Below are positions 54,757 through 64,000 of a stretch of 64,000 nucleotides of DNA, piece after piece (the first letter of the stretch is position 1; each line of letters opens with the position of its first letter). A program made the position numbers and the translations under genes. Below the pieces are notes generated by a model. It was not told the DNA's origin. It saw only the letters and a list, made by a program, of their open reading frames with translations, and did no database searches. The stretch is from Pogonophryne albipinna (lineage: Eukaryota; Chordata; Actinopteri; Perciformes; Artedidraconidae), in contig JAPTMU010000156.1 of NCBI GenBank assembly GCA_028583405.1, positions 124,001 to 188,000 on the forward strand. The letters run 5' to 3'.

Positions 54757-55533
54757 ATAGTCCACGAGTGAATCCACACCGCATAGTTTTGAACAACTAT
54801 GAGAGCCAAGCTAGTTGTTTCCTCCTCCTGATGTCCTGAGAGCTGTATTGTTATATTTTAAGAGTCTCTTCTGAATTGAAGTCTCACTAACAGTTTTTTA
54901 TGTTCACACTATGCCAACAAAAGGCCACAGAGATGCTGTTTCTCCCAATTTAAAGGTGGGGTAGGTAAGTTTGAGAAACCGGCTCGAGATACACTTTTTG
55001 TTATATTCCGTGGAGTGCTTTGACAAAAAATCCATACAAAAATTTCATCTGTGGAAGCCGTAGTACTGTATAAAGCACGACCAATCATCTGAGCCGGCCC
55101 GGCTAAAATAACTGGATGGCCACCTGCCTGTCAGCCTTCCATCTGTGCACAAGCTTATCTCGTGCCCTCATTGGTCATGTGCGTATTTGTGTGTGTTGAA
55201 GGAGGGGCTCTGTAAGGAAGTGGCAGATTTTTTCCAGCTGTGTATTTTCAAATTCTAGTGCACTCGAGCTGGTTTCTCCAAAATTACCTACCCCACCTTT
55301 AAGTCATGTTTGTAACGGTTCCTGATCTATGAAGAATTGTTTCACTATGCTGTTTTTCAACTAACTTTCTAATAGTCTTGTTTTTCCTTTTATAAAATAT
55401 TATATCTCCAGGGTTTAATTGCTAGCCTCATTAAGCTGCATTGAAGGAATTTAGTTTCACTGAGTAGCTGAGTAGTTTTTCGAATAATTAGTTTGGTTAA
55501 TAAAATGTTGTGACTTTAAACTTTGATTGGGAT
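54598..55533. repeat. Segmental duplication copy 2 (0.94 kb)
   Basis: See copy 1 at 52292-53235. This copy is continuous with the complete TIR element at 54483, so it may be the source. Confidence 0.92.
54950..55302 (+). mobile_element. MITE copy (GGTGGGGTAGGTAA family), complete
   Basis: Same ends and interior as 52653-53006; part of the duplication. Confidence 0.85.
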
Positions 55534-55579
55534 GTTTTGATAGTTGAGTTAGCAGTCTGTTCTGGTCTAAAAGAAGAAC

Positions 55580-55740
55580 CAATGATTAATGTATCTAGAT
55601 ATTTATGATGTTTTCAGTTTAATTCTGTTCTCTTTTGTTAAAATTATCAGACTGTACCAAAATAAAAAATGCCTTATATTTCTTTGTTTTTCATCAGATT
55701 ATAAACATGTCATTCCCTTGATTTAATGAATAAAGACAGA
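55580..55740 (+). other. 3' UTR homology with zinc-finger gene A
   Basis: GATGTTTTCAGTTTAATTCTG to ATAAACATGTCATTCCCTTG matches 12597-12735; AATAAA signals at about 55662 and 55729. Confidence 0.6.
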
Positions 55741-55844
55741 AGGGAACTGTTTAAACAAATTGTCCATGGACCTAAAGACATGCCGGGCTTCAAGGGAACC
55801 CAGGATAAAACAGCGTTGTTTTTTTATTTATATATACTGTGTAT

Positions 55845-55950
55845 ATATAGTACAAGATCTGAGTACTTCTACTTTTACTAAAGTACAAGACCTGAGTAAT
55901 TCTACTTTTACCCAAGTACAAGATCTGAATAATTCTCTACCTCTGTAAGT
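55845..55950. repeat. AAGTACAAG repeat, three tandem-like units
   Basis: GTACAAGATCTGAGTACTTCTACTTTTACT-type units recur about every 35 bp. Confidence 0.65.
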
Positions 55951-55983
55951 ATAGTAAGGCAGTAAGGAGCGCCTTGAATCTCT

Positions 55984-56275
55984 CATGCCCCTTTTACACC
56001 AACGCGGTTCCAGGGCCGGATCGGAGCTAGAGCCTGATATGCACCGTTTTTTCTGTTTACACCGCTGCAGAGCCGGCTCTTTTCCCCGAAAACCGGTTCT
56101 TACCAAGCACCAAAAAATGGTCGGTCTAGAAGCAAGAACCGCATATGTCACGCTTACATCGGCGGCTGGGGGCAGGGGCGAGATTAGAGGGGGCGGATCT
56201 AGAAAAATATTCATGGGGTGGCAAGAGGGTGGCAGGAGAATTTCAGGGGTGGCATCCCCTGGCAGAAGTATATGC
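55984..56275. repeat. Two hAT-like repeat fragments
   Basis: GCCCCTTTTACACCAACGCGG...GAACCGCATATGTCACG (55987-56150) is one family; GGGGCGGATCTAGAAAAATA...GGGGTGGCATCCCC (56190-56262) is a second, related to 29452-29510. Confidence 0.5.
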
Positions 56276-56289
56276 TGATTTAATCGCAG

Positions 56290-57029
56290 TCATATCAATT
56301 AATGTTAACTTGGAAAGCCACAATATTTATATTGTAACTCAATAACATTAGGTGACATTATTGTGGCACATCAGTAAAGCCTTACATATAAATATATAAG
56401 GTGGCAGACATAATTTTATGAATTTTAACTGAACAATAACTGAATGAGTTTGTCTCACTCTTAGACCAGCAGGGGTTCCAAATATATGCAGACTGCTGCA
56501 ATAAGTACATTAATTAACTGTCTTGACAATGTTTGTCTAAATTAATATGATACTATTAACAATCATATTATTCCTATCAGCTGTCAATCACTGTTATGAT
56601 TCACATATTCATTTATTATTGAATAAACAATATTTTTTGGAGGAGTTAATAATGAATGTTCCTCAAGATGCTTGCTCACCTTCAAATTTGAAAGACAAGT
56701 AATTACTATCATATATCAAAAGAATCAAAAGAACAGTTCAGCGCCCCACAACTTCATTGCAAACAGTTACAACCTTGACTTTACATCAGAAAGAACAAAC
56801 ATTAAAGAAGTGACTAACTGCATCAGTTAGGGTTAAAAAACGTGTATTCAACTAAAACATATACATCGCTGCTGTTATTATCCAGTGGAAAGTCCTTACC
56901 TACTGGCCTAGTTAAATCAAAGTGGTTACTGTTTTTTGGCTGGGCAGTGTAGTTTTACACACCGTCTTATTTGACTTTCTCAGGACATGAAACAGTTTTT
57001 TGGGGGCAGACCCCCACAAAGAAGAAAAA
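56290..57029. other. AT-rich non-coding stretch
   Basis: No gene supported; GTTTTTTGGGGGCAGACCCCC at 56993-57014 is a small GC-rich palindromic motif. Confidence 0.4.
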
Positions 57030-57219
57030 TGTTATACACACGTAAGTGTGTTGATTAGATAGATACACACTCCTACCACAAGATGTCGCCACATAGTTGT
57101 GACCTATGTTTGAATCCACATGTACTGTAAGGGACCCGTACAAGACCTCTGGATTAAAGATGGCTAAGACTTTAGAACGGAGCATGAGTCAGTTCATTAA
57201 TAGACTAACAAACAAAACA
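57030..57219 (+). mobile_element. Probable 5' LTR of a gypsy element (190 bp)
   Basis: Starts TGTTATACACACG and ends AACAAAACA, followed at once by TGGTACCAGGAGTAA, a plausible primer binding site. Gag follows on the same strand. No 3' LTR in the window, so limits are inferred. Confidence 0.55.
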
Positions 57220-57329
57220 TGGTACCAGGAGTAAATTATGAAGAAAAATATAAACACATTAAGTGAGGAGTTGTGACAAGCGACATGGATTCATTAAAGC
57301 CACCGTAGACGCTAAAACTTTCGGGAAAT

Positions 57330-57761
57330 GTCGACAGCAACTGGCGGACCTTCAAGCAGCAGTTCCAGCTTTACATCACGGCCATGGGACTGGAAACTAA
57401 GCCGGATGCTAGGAAGGTAGCGCAACTGCTAACTATAGCAGGCCCACAGGTGATAGAAGTGTACAATACTTTTGTGTATGAAGAGCAGGCTGATAAAGAC
57501 AAACTGGATAAAGTGCTCGAGAAATGTGATGCCCACTGCTCTCCCAGAAAGAACGAAACATACGAGAGATATGTATTCCGTTCACGTGTGCAGCAGCATG
57601 AGCCTTTTGATAGCTTTCTGACTGACCTGAAGCTAAAAGCACAGTCATGCAACTTTGCTACGCTGAGGGACTCCATGATACGGGACCAGATAGTTTTTGG
57701 CGTGGAGGATAAAAATGTCAGAGAAAGGCTGCTAAGGGAAATGGAGCTGACATGTACGTAA
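57330..57761 (+). pseudogene. Ty3/gypsy gag fragment
   Basis: Upstream of the ATG at 57384 the frame already reads WRTFKQQFQLYITA, and it continues with ARKVAQLLTIAGPQ, FDSFLTDLKLKAQSCNF and RDQIVFGVEDKNVRERLL, the capsid-like retrotransposon gag pattern. It stops at 57761, before the zinc knuckle. Protease, RT and integrase are absent. A truncated copy. Confidence 0.8.
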
Positions 57762-57880
57762 TGAGCGTAATTTCTTGACTGGCAGCAAAAACAACCAATC
57801 ACAGCAGTGCTTCTATGGCTGGCTCTGTCCAATCACAAACAAGAAGTGTTCTCCCTAAGGAATACCCTTTCCGTCCAATG

Positions 57881-58120
57881 TGAAATGCTGTGGTGTTTTC
57901 TGAAATGCTGTGGTGTTTTCTGAAATGCTGTTGTTTTTTCTGAAATGCTGTGGTGTTTTCTAAAATGCTGTTGTGTTTTCTGAAATGCTGTGGTGTTTTC
58001 TGAAATGCTGTTGTGTTTTCTGAAATGCTGTGGCGTTTGGTGAAATGCTGTGGCGTTTAGTGAAATGCTGTTGTGTTTTCTGAAATGCTGTGGCGTTTAG
58101 TGAAATGCTGTTGTGTTTTG
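57881..58120. repeat. 20-bp minisatellite, 12 units
   Basis: TGAAATGCTGTGGTGTTTTC repeats 12 times without a spacing error; variants TTGTGTTTTC and TGGCGTTTAG alternate in the later units. Confidence 0.95.
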
Positions 58121-58318
58121 CACTTCAGGGCCACCGTAGAATAGAGCCATCACAATGTGTCTACAATGTACCTCTCATACTTGACCACACCCCAAACTAA
58201 TGGCACACACATTTCAGGGTATTGTTTTGTTATGAATGCTTAGTAAACTGTTTTAAGAAGCCATGGTATTAAATCCAACTAACTGTGAATTTATTTAAAA
58301 AAAATTAAGGAACGTCCG

Positions 58319-58530
58319 GTGGCTGCAGAATCAACCCCCGGTGGCACCAGCAGTGAAACCTCGACCAGCACCACTGAGGAGTCCTTCCACTTTGATGCTG
58401 AGCCCTGCACTCCCCTGGCAGAATCCACCATCTGCACCACACCGGCACCGCTCGGAGAGAAGCCAAGCACACTCAGCACTCGAAGGCCTCTGGCGAAGCG
58501 CAGGATGATGATACTAAATGAGATACTGTC
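58319..58530 (+). other. Ser/Thr-rich open stretch, unknown
   Basis: GGTSSETSTSTTEESFHFDA...EKPSTLSTRRPLAKRRM has codon-like composition and an acidic-to-basic change, as in the linker of a DNA-binding protein. No start, splice borders or family are evident. It may be a transposon or host exon relic. Confidence 0.3.
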
Positions 58531-58807
58531 TACCGCTGTTCATTGTTCAAGATTGAAATGTAAATGTGCAAGCCGTTTTTCTGCCCCTCTATTCACATGT
58601 AGCCTTTCATACGTGATGGTTTCTTCATTCTCGAACTGTTGTGGAGCAGAGCTATACAGTTGCAGGATTAGTCTCAAGTACCTCAATATAATTATAGTAT
58701 GTCTGCACTTTGTGCTCATTTCATCATTCATTCATGTATTTTATATTCTACTAAAACTGAATCAAACCATAAACAAGGTGGCCTGTTGGGATTACTATAT
58801 ATATATA

Positions 58808-59709
58808 CAGTTGCAAGAAAAAGTATGTGAACCCTTTGGATTCTCCACACATAGCGTTGTGTGTTCCTTCCAAACAACTCAACTTTGGTTTCATCTGTCC
58901 ACAGAATATTTTGCCAGCACATCCAGGTGCTCTTTTGCAAACTTCAAACGTGCAGCAATGTTTTTTCTGGTCAGCAGTGGCTTCCTCCGTGGTGTCCTCC
59001 CATGAACTCCATTCTTGTTCAGTGTTTTACGTATCGTAGATTCGTCAACAGAGATGTTAGCATGTGCCAGAGATTTCTTTAAGTCTCTAGCTGACACTCT
59101 AGGATTCATCTTCACCTCATTGAGCATTCTGCGCTGTGCACTTGCAGTCATCTTTACAGGACGGCCACTCCTAGGGAGAGTAGCAACAGTGCTGAACTTT
59201 CTCCATTTATAGACAATTTGTCTTACCGTGGACTGATGAACATCAAGGCTTTTAGAGATACTTTTGTAACCCTTTCCAGCTTTATGCAAGTCAACAATTC
59301 TTAATCGTAGGTCTTCTGAGAGCTCTTTTGTGCGAGGCATGGTTCACATCTGGCAATGCTTCTTAAGAATAGCAAATTCAAAACTGGTGTGTATTTTTTA
59401 TAGGGCAGGGCAGCTTTAACCAACACCTCCAATCTCGTCTCATTGATTGGACTCCAGGTTGGCTGACTCCTGACTCCAATGAGCTCTTGAAGAAGTCTTT
59501 AGCCTAGGGGTTCCACCCTGCACTGTGAATGTTTACATGGTGTGTTCAATAAAAACATGAAAACATATAATTGTTTGTGTGGTATTAGTTTAAGCAGGCT
59601 GTGTTTGTCTATTGTTGTGACTTAGACGAAGATCAGAACACATTTTATGACCAACTTATGCAGAAATCCAGGTAATTCCAAAGGGTTCACATACTTTTTC
59701 TTGCAACTG
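58808..59709 (-). mobile_element. Tc1/mariner element, internally deleted
   Basis: TIR CAGTTGCAAGAAAAAGTATG (and GTGAACCCTTTGGA) at both ends, with TA borders (58806-58807, 59710-59711). 902 bp instead of the usual 1.5-1.6 kb. Confidence 0.93.
58850..59340 (-). pseudogene. Tc1 transposase N-terminal half
   Basis: ATG at 59340 opens [20 protein letters not shown], paired HTH motifs ([20 protein letters not shown], a GRPxK AT-hook-like RSGRPVK) and the region up to HLDV. After a frameshift near 58910-58940 the other frame reads NILWTDETKVELFGRN, keeping the first catalytic Asp. The sequence then jumps to the left TIR after QRYVWR, so the second Asp and Glu are deleted. It could bind TIRs but not cut. 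Confidence 0.88.
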
Positions 59710-59739
59710 TATATATATATAATATATCTGCATTATTTG

Positions 59740-59868
59740 ATCCCACTTTATGCTTTGCTCTTGCTGCTTGTTTTACACTGATTTTATATCTTATTTCTTA
59801 CTGATGTAAAGCACTTTGAACTGCAATCCCCTGTATGAAAGGTGCGATACAAATAAAGTTATTATTCA
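59740..59868 (+). repeat. LINE 3' tail
   Basis: GTAAAGCACTTTGAACTGC and GAAAGGTGCGATACAAATAAAG followed by TTATTATT, a typical fish LINE tail. Confidence 0.65.
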
Positions 59869-60214
59869 GATGGATGTTTCTCTGTTCATTCTCTCATTAT
59901 CCTCCTCAATCTGCCTCGAAGTATTTTAATGTTGTAGCTGTTACTATAAACAATACTAATGCTAGGGCTGCAACTGACAGTTATGTAGGCACATTGTTAT
60001 TGTTTCTTATCGCTGTGTGATTAAAAGAAAACAAATAGCAGGATAGGCAATGCAAAACTTTATTTCGCACCTTCATACACACATAACACAACATTAGAAT
60101 GAGCTTTTATCAACGCCTACATGATGATAACCTGTCAACATGACATTAATACAGAGCGGGCAGAACCCAAATCAAGCTCCAGTGCCGCACGAAACATGTT
60201 TTCGATGGACGAGA

Positions 60215-60560
60215 GTGAAAATCTGGGGTTACGTAATGTAACCCAGCTTCTATGAGTATAGGCGCAGCCCTCTAAGGCTATCGCTATTGGGTTAATCCCA
60301 CTGCACGTGTGCAGCACTGACAGACTTATTCCACGCCCACCTATGACGTGGGCCCCACCTCCGGGCTCACTTCCGTATAAATAGGAAGTAGGCCCTACAA
60401 TCCACTCCAACAGCTTTTCTTCAGCTATTCGCGGAACCAGTGGGGCCCGAATCTTAGAGGGCTGCGCCTATACTCATAGAAGCTGGGTTACATTACGTAA
60501 CCCCAGTTCTATATCGTATAAGGCTTCGCCCTCTAAGGCTATCACTATTGGGTTAAGGGC
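60215..60560. repeat. DIRS terminal inverted repeats
   Basis: TAACCCAGCTTCTATGAGTA (60235) is mirrored by TACTCATAGAAGCTGGGTTA (60472), with the match extending to GGCGCAGCCCTCTAAG. A near-palindrome GGGTTACGTAATGTAACCC is at 60219-60237. Between them a TATA-like CCGTATAAATAGG sits at 60374-60386. CTCTAAGGCTATC..TATTGGGTTAA also occurs twice directly (60270, 60530). Confidence 0.8.
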
Positions 60561-60879
60561 GAAGCAGGATGTAGTCTACGCCCCACTGGTTCCGTCCGTT
60601 ACCAGAAGCACAAAACACACCTACTCAGTTAATAACCCATGTCCATTTCGCCATGCGTAAATGGAGCATCACATTCCCAGGGAATATAGCATTAAAAAAT
60701 GAATATTCTCCATCAGGGAACGAAGGAAGGCTTACTCGGGCTACCTGTCTTTTAAAAAGTAGAGATCGAGTCTCACTTGTTTAAAAAACGATCAAGAGAG
60801 GGGGAAAAAAAGCAGCTCTCTAAGTGCCGACAGGCAGGAGAGAGGGCATGCAATTGAAAAACCCCGACATTACTCATTC

Positions 60880-61298
60880 TGGCAGGCTATTCAGTACTGA
60901 ATGTGTCAGAGAGGAATGGGAGAAATCCCTCAAATACAAACGAATAAAAGAACAGGGGGAAGACCAAGATGCAGCAGTGCAAATGTCTTTCACTGTCATT
61001 CCTCCGTGCAACGCCGTAAAGGAGGTGAGGAGGAGAAAAGAAGCCATCCAAAGTTATCACTCTCGATCTAAAACGAGCTTGTGATAACCTTTGGCATAAA
61101 AACTGGGTTAGGGCGCAAAACAGCTAAGCTGCCATCTCCTTGGATCCGGAGACATGACGGAGCCACCGAGAGAGCAGACAAATCACTCACCCTTTTAGCT
61201 GATGTCAGAGCCAAGAGCAGAGCTACTTTGGCTGACAAAAACTTCAGGGGAACCTGATCTAAAGGTTCAAATGGAGCTTTACTCAGTGCGCGTAACAC
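60880..61298 (-). pseudogene. DIRS tyrosine recombinase fragment
   Basis: The minus-strand frame 61298-61068 reads PFEPLDQVPLKFLSAKVALL and LALTSAKRVSDLSALSV, holding the first catalytic Arg (AKRVSDL). An in-frame TAG ends it after ITSSF. In another frame GGMTVKDICTAASW and then SFIRLYLRDFS follow (about 61015-60900), the C-terminal block with the probable catalytic Tyr. The middle, with the H-x-x-R, appears deleted. Would catalyse integration of the circular cDNA if intact. Confidence 0.75.
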
Positions 61299-61454
61299 TA
61301 AAGCCGAAAACCCATTGAGGCGCCAAAGCGCGTGACCCAGGTCTGAGTCTCTGTGCTCCCCGTAGAAAACGTTTTGTCAGAGGGTGACTACACACCGTGC
61401 TGACACCAATCTACGTGGCAAGATGAAATGGCAGCAGCATATGTTTCGACCGTG

Positions 61455-61781
61455 CTATAAGCCAATTCCTGTCCAGCAACAGCTGGAGGAACGACAGCAC
61501 GAGGCAGGGGGCCCCACGGGGTCCAGGATTTTCCCCACACACCAAACGGAACATTGTCCATTTGGCTGTGTAGGATGTGTGTTCAGCAGCTGCGCTGATT
61601 GAACACCTCCCTGGCGATTTATGTAGGCCGCCGCTGCTTTGTTATCTGTTCGAATCAACACATGTTGATTGTACAGCAACAGGGCGAAGTGCTGGATTAC
61701 TTTCCATATAGTAATTCCAGCACGTTTATATGGAGAGACGTGTGACCCGGCCACTGTCCCCCCACTGCCTGCGACATGCAC
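61455..61781 (-). pseudogene. DIRS RNase H fragment
   Basis: HFALLLYNQHVLIRTDNKAA and YINRQGGVQS: the RTDN Asp is one of the RNase H active-site acids. The frame then leaves the family after LLN. Confidence 0.65.
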
Positions 61782-62118
61782 GTTCCTCAGCCTGCGAGAG
61801 ATGCGTCTGTGAACACTGTGGTGTGTGACGTCACTCTGCTCAGGGGCACCCCCACTGACGTGGAGATTTTTCCAGTGGGTTCAATCCAAACCCACGGAAG
61901 GAGGAATGTACACCATGCGTCTCCTCTGACGCACGGGATCGATACGCAGGCAAATAAACTACCTCTGGAGTCTCCTCACTGTGAAGGAGACCCAGGGGGA
62001 TCACCACGTGACCAGCTGATATCATCCTTAACAGCTGCATCACGGAGAGGGCTGTCACCGCCCCGCGGGGTGTGACGCGCCGGAGGAGAGCTGTCCGAGC
62101 TGCTTAAAAACCAATAGG

Positions 62119-62620
62119 GTTTTAAAGACAGCCGGTTTATGCAGCGAGCCATGCTGCCTATAACCGACAGGTCAGGGGCAGCCGGCTTAACCGGTGAGCC
62201 TTGCTGCTTATTATTATTCATCTGTCCATCGAACACGCGCGTCGCCACTCTGAGTAATACTCTGAGAGCGCGCGACCTGCTCTGGATGTGCTGTGGTTGT
62301 CATGGTGACGAGCCACGTCAGAGCCCTCGCCGCCGTTGCCCGTGAAGCAACCCAAGAGGGGCCCGGTCCGAAAAGGCTGCGAGGGGGCCTCCACACACTG
62401 CATCTCACACCGGCTCTCATCCTGTCTCTGTTTAGGAGAAGGCTCGTAAACTGGACATTGAGGGGCGTTCACGCTCAAACCTGCTGAGGAATGAGCGGAG
62501 GTGTGTGCAGTGCTATTCACACAGTGCGTAATAACAGCCCTGGGCTCATTACGACCGTGTGTAGTAGGCACATCTGGGACAGAGGAAAAACCGTGCTGCC
62601 TGCTAACCGACAGGTTAACA
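62119..62620. repeat. DIRS internal tandem unit, copy 1
   Basis: GCAGCGAGCCATGCTGCC, CTGGATGTGCTGTGGTTGTC, GTTTAGGAGAAGGCTCGTAA and TGAGCGGAGGTGTGTGCAGT recur in the same order at 63290-63690 (copy 2) and from 63700 to the window end (copy 3). Confidence 0.8.
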
Positions 62621-62639
62621 GCTGCACCGGAGGAGAGCT

Positions 62640-63147
62640 GTCACTTTCTCCATTCTCTGCTGTGAGAGTCGCGCTCTCATGCGGGCTGAGTTCAATTCCA
62701 CTCCCAGTTAAATGTCTGGGAGGGAAGAGGACAGCTCTTCTTCCAGTTGATAATGAAACCCAGGCTTGACAGATGAGATACGAACTGTATCTTCTGAAAA
62801 ACCGCCTCCTCCCTGGAGCGAGCCAGCCACAGCCGGTCGTCCAGGCAAAATAACCCTCATCCCCATTCTGAGTAGCTGCTCCAACCGTCTCCACCCACTT
62901 TGAAAAAAGTGTGTGGAGCCAGGAATGAGAAACGCAGGAATTTGCTGTGTTTCGGGATGATGGTTACGTGGAGGTAAGCATCCTTCAGGACTATGGATGT
63001 GCACCTCCCTGGTGAACACACTCCAGCACCTGTTTGATCGTCAGCATGGGAAAAGGCCATTCCCTTGTTGGACACTGACAGATCGAGGATGGGTCTCATT
63101 CCCCCCGCCCCGTCTCCTTCGGGACCAGAAAATAGCGGGAGTAACAA
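62640..63147 (-). pseudogene. DIRS reverse transcriptase fragment
   Basis: GGMRPILDLSVSNKG and LKDAYLHVTIIPKHSKFLRF are RT blocks with the first catalytic Asp (LKDAY). In a third frame near 62840 FCLDDRLWLARSREEA holds the active-site DD. The frames shift at least twice and part of the domain between the blocks is missing. Confidence 0.75.
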
Positions 63148-63289
63148 CCCCTGATTTTCTTCCCTTTGAGGAACCCCGGGAAAAGGCTTTCTTTAACCAG
63201 AGTTCCTGCCGCTCTGCACGGAGCGCGAGACACTGTTCCTGGGATGACAGGACTTCCTGTATCCCGAAGAACTGCGGGGGGGAGAGGCG

Positions 63290-64000
63290 AATTGCAGAGA
63301 CTACCCTCTGCCCATCCGCCTGCTCATCCATCTGTCCATCAGACACACTCGCCGCCACCCTGAGTACCATACAGTATTCTGATAGCGCCGGGTGTACATT
63401 CTCTGGCTGTGCTGTGGTTGGTGACAAACCATGCCAGAGCCCTCCACACGCTGCATTTCACACAGGCTCTCAATATGTCGTCGTTTAGGAGAATACTCGT
63501 AAACTGCGCGTTCACGCTCAACACCACTAAGGGATGAGCGGAGGTGTGTGCAGTGCTGTCCACACGAGGCGTAATAATGGCCCTCCGTGGGCTCATTACG
63601 ACCGTGGGTAGGAGGTGTCTGAGACAGAGGAAAAATCCATGCTGCCTAAACCCAAAAAGTTTACGGTAGACGGATTTGAAATAGCAAGCCCAGCTGTTTT
63701 ATTAACCGATAAGTTAAAAAACCCAGCCGGCTTTAGGCAGCGAGCCATGCTGCCAAGTAACCAATAGGCTATTGGCAGCTGGCTTAACCGGGGAGCCTTG
63801 CTGCATATTAACTTCCCTCTGTCCATCTAACCCACGCGCCGTCACTCAAGGCGCGAACCTGCTCTGGATGTGCTGTGGTTGTCATGGTGACGAGCCACGC
63901 CAGAGCCCTCCAGACGTTGCATTTCACACAGGCTCTCCTTATGTCGCGTTTAGGAGAAGGCTCGTAAACCGGACATTTAAGGTGCGTTCACGCTCAACAC
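63290..64000. repeat. DIRS internal tandem units, copies 2 and 3
   Basis: Copy 2 has a shortened middle (TGGTTGGTGACAAACCATGCC); copy 3 is closer to copy 1 (CATGGTGACGAGCCACGCC) and is cut by the end of the window. Copies 2 and 3 are adjacent at a spacing of about 460 bp. Confidence 0.75.

Larger units (their letters stand above)
60130..64000 (-). mobile_element. DIRS-like tyrosine-recombinase retroelement, degenerate
   Basis: On the minus strand, from right to left: RT, RNase H, tyrosine recombinase, then a terminal region with inverted repeats. This order and the recombinase in place of an integrase define DIRS-type elements. Tandem units interrupt the RT-RNase H part. The 5' side runs out of the window at 64000. 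Confidence 0.8.

Noticed and set aside
57371..57832. 153-codon minus frame
   Set aside because: Antisense of gypsy gag, which has the recognisable motifs on the plus strand.
57881..58120. CRISPR-like regular repeat
   Set aside because: Units are contiguous with no spacers, in a eukaryotic window; a minisatellite.
63041..63488. Plus-strand frames over 62997-63488
   Set aside because: Antisense of the DIRS RT or within tandem units; no domain.

Overview
This is a eukaryotic, almost certainly teleost fish, genomic window. It has AT-rich intergenic DNA, spliced exons with GT/AG borders, and a repeat set typical of fish: L2-like, L1-like and other LINEs, BEL/Pao, gypsy and DIRS retroelements, Tc1, hAT, piggyBac and P-like DNA transposons. 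No bacterial operons, rRNA, tRNA or CRISPR arrays were seen. The species cannot be told from the sequence.

Host-type genes are few. The best supported are two paralogous C2H2 zinc-finger genes on the + strand. Each has a tiny first coding exon (8468-8500 and 38957-38989) that joins in frame to one large finger exon (11476-12540, 12 fingers; 53570-54445, 10 fingers). Their introns (about 3 kb and 14.6 kb) are filled with transposons. A spare copy of the second gene's 5' leader exon lies at 39154-39256. Exon-sized pieces of a G2E3-like (UBZ, HECT) family are scattered on both strands between 35.8 and 42.6 kb. A SAMD3-like exon candidate lies near 24.0 kb.

Layout: 0-3 kb, BED-finger relic and a 5'-truncated LINE inside an AAGTC-rich repeat; 3.5-5.8 kb, long inverted repeats around a cysteine-rich relic; 7.5-8.1 kb, hAT MITE with 8-bp target duplication; 8.4-12.8 kb, zinc-finger gene A with an L1-like relic in its intron; 15-22.4 kb, nested stack LINE < BEL/Pao < hAT < Tc1 plus a second insertion with a GACAA duplication; 24.2-28.7 kb, near full-length L2-like LINE with an intact 1140-codon ORF; 28.7-35.0 kb, P-like element with a THAP exon and nested hAT material; 35.8-37.3 kb, G2E3-like exons; 38.3-55.7 kb, zinc-finger gene B, whose intron holds a 10.5-kb element (39402-49879) with perfect TIRs and 5-bp duplication, itself holding hAT relics, UBZ exons, a two-exon minus-strand small gene and a 4.6-kb palindromic piggyBac-like element; 57-59.7 kb, gypsy gag, a 12-unit minisatellite and a deleted Tc1; 60.1-64 kb, minus-strand DIRS-like retroelement with RT, RNase H and tyrosine recombinase relics and internal tandem units.

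The most notable structures are the zinc-finger locus with duplicated leader exon, the foldback piggyBac-like palindrome, the large TIR element carrying exons with matching splice phases, the P-like THAP element with a duplicated splice donor, and the four-level nested insertion. Family names rest on motif recognition by eye; no database search was run.
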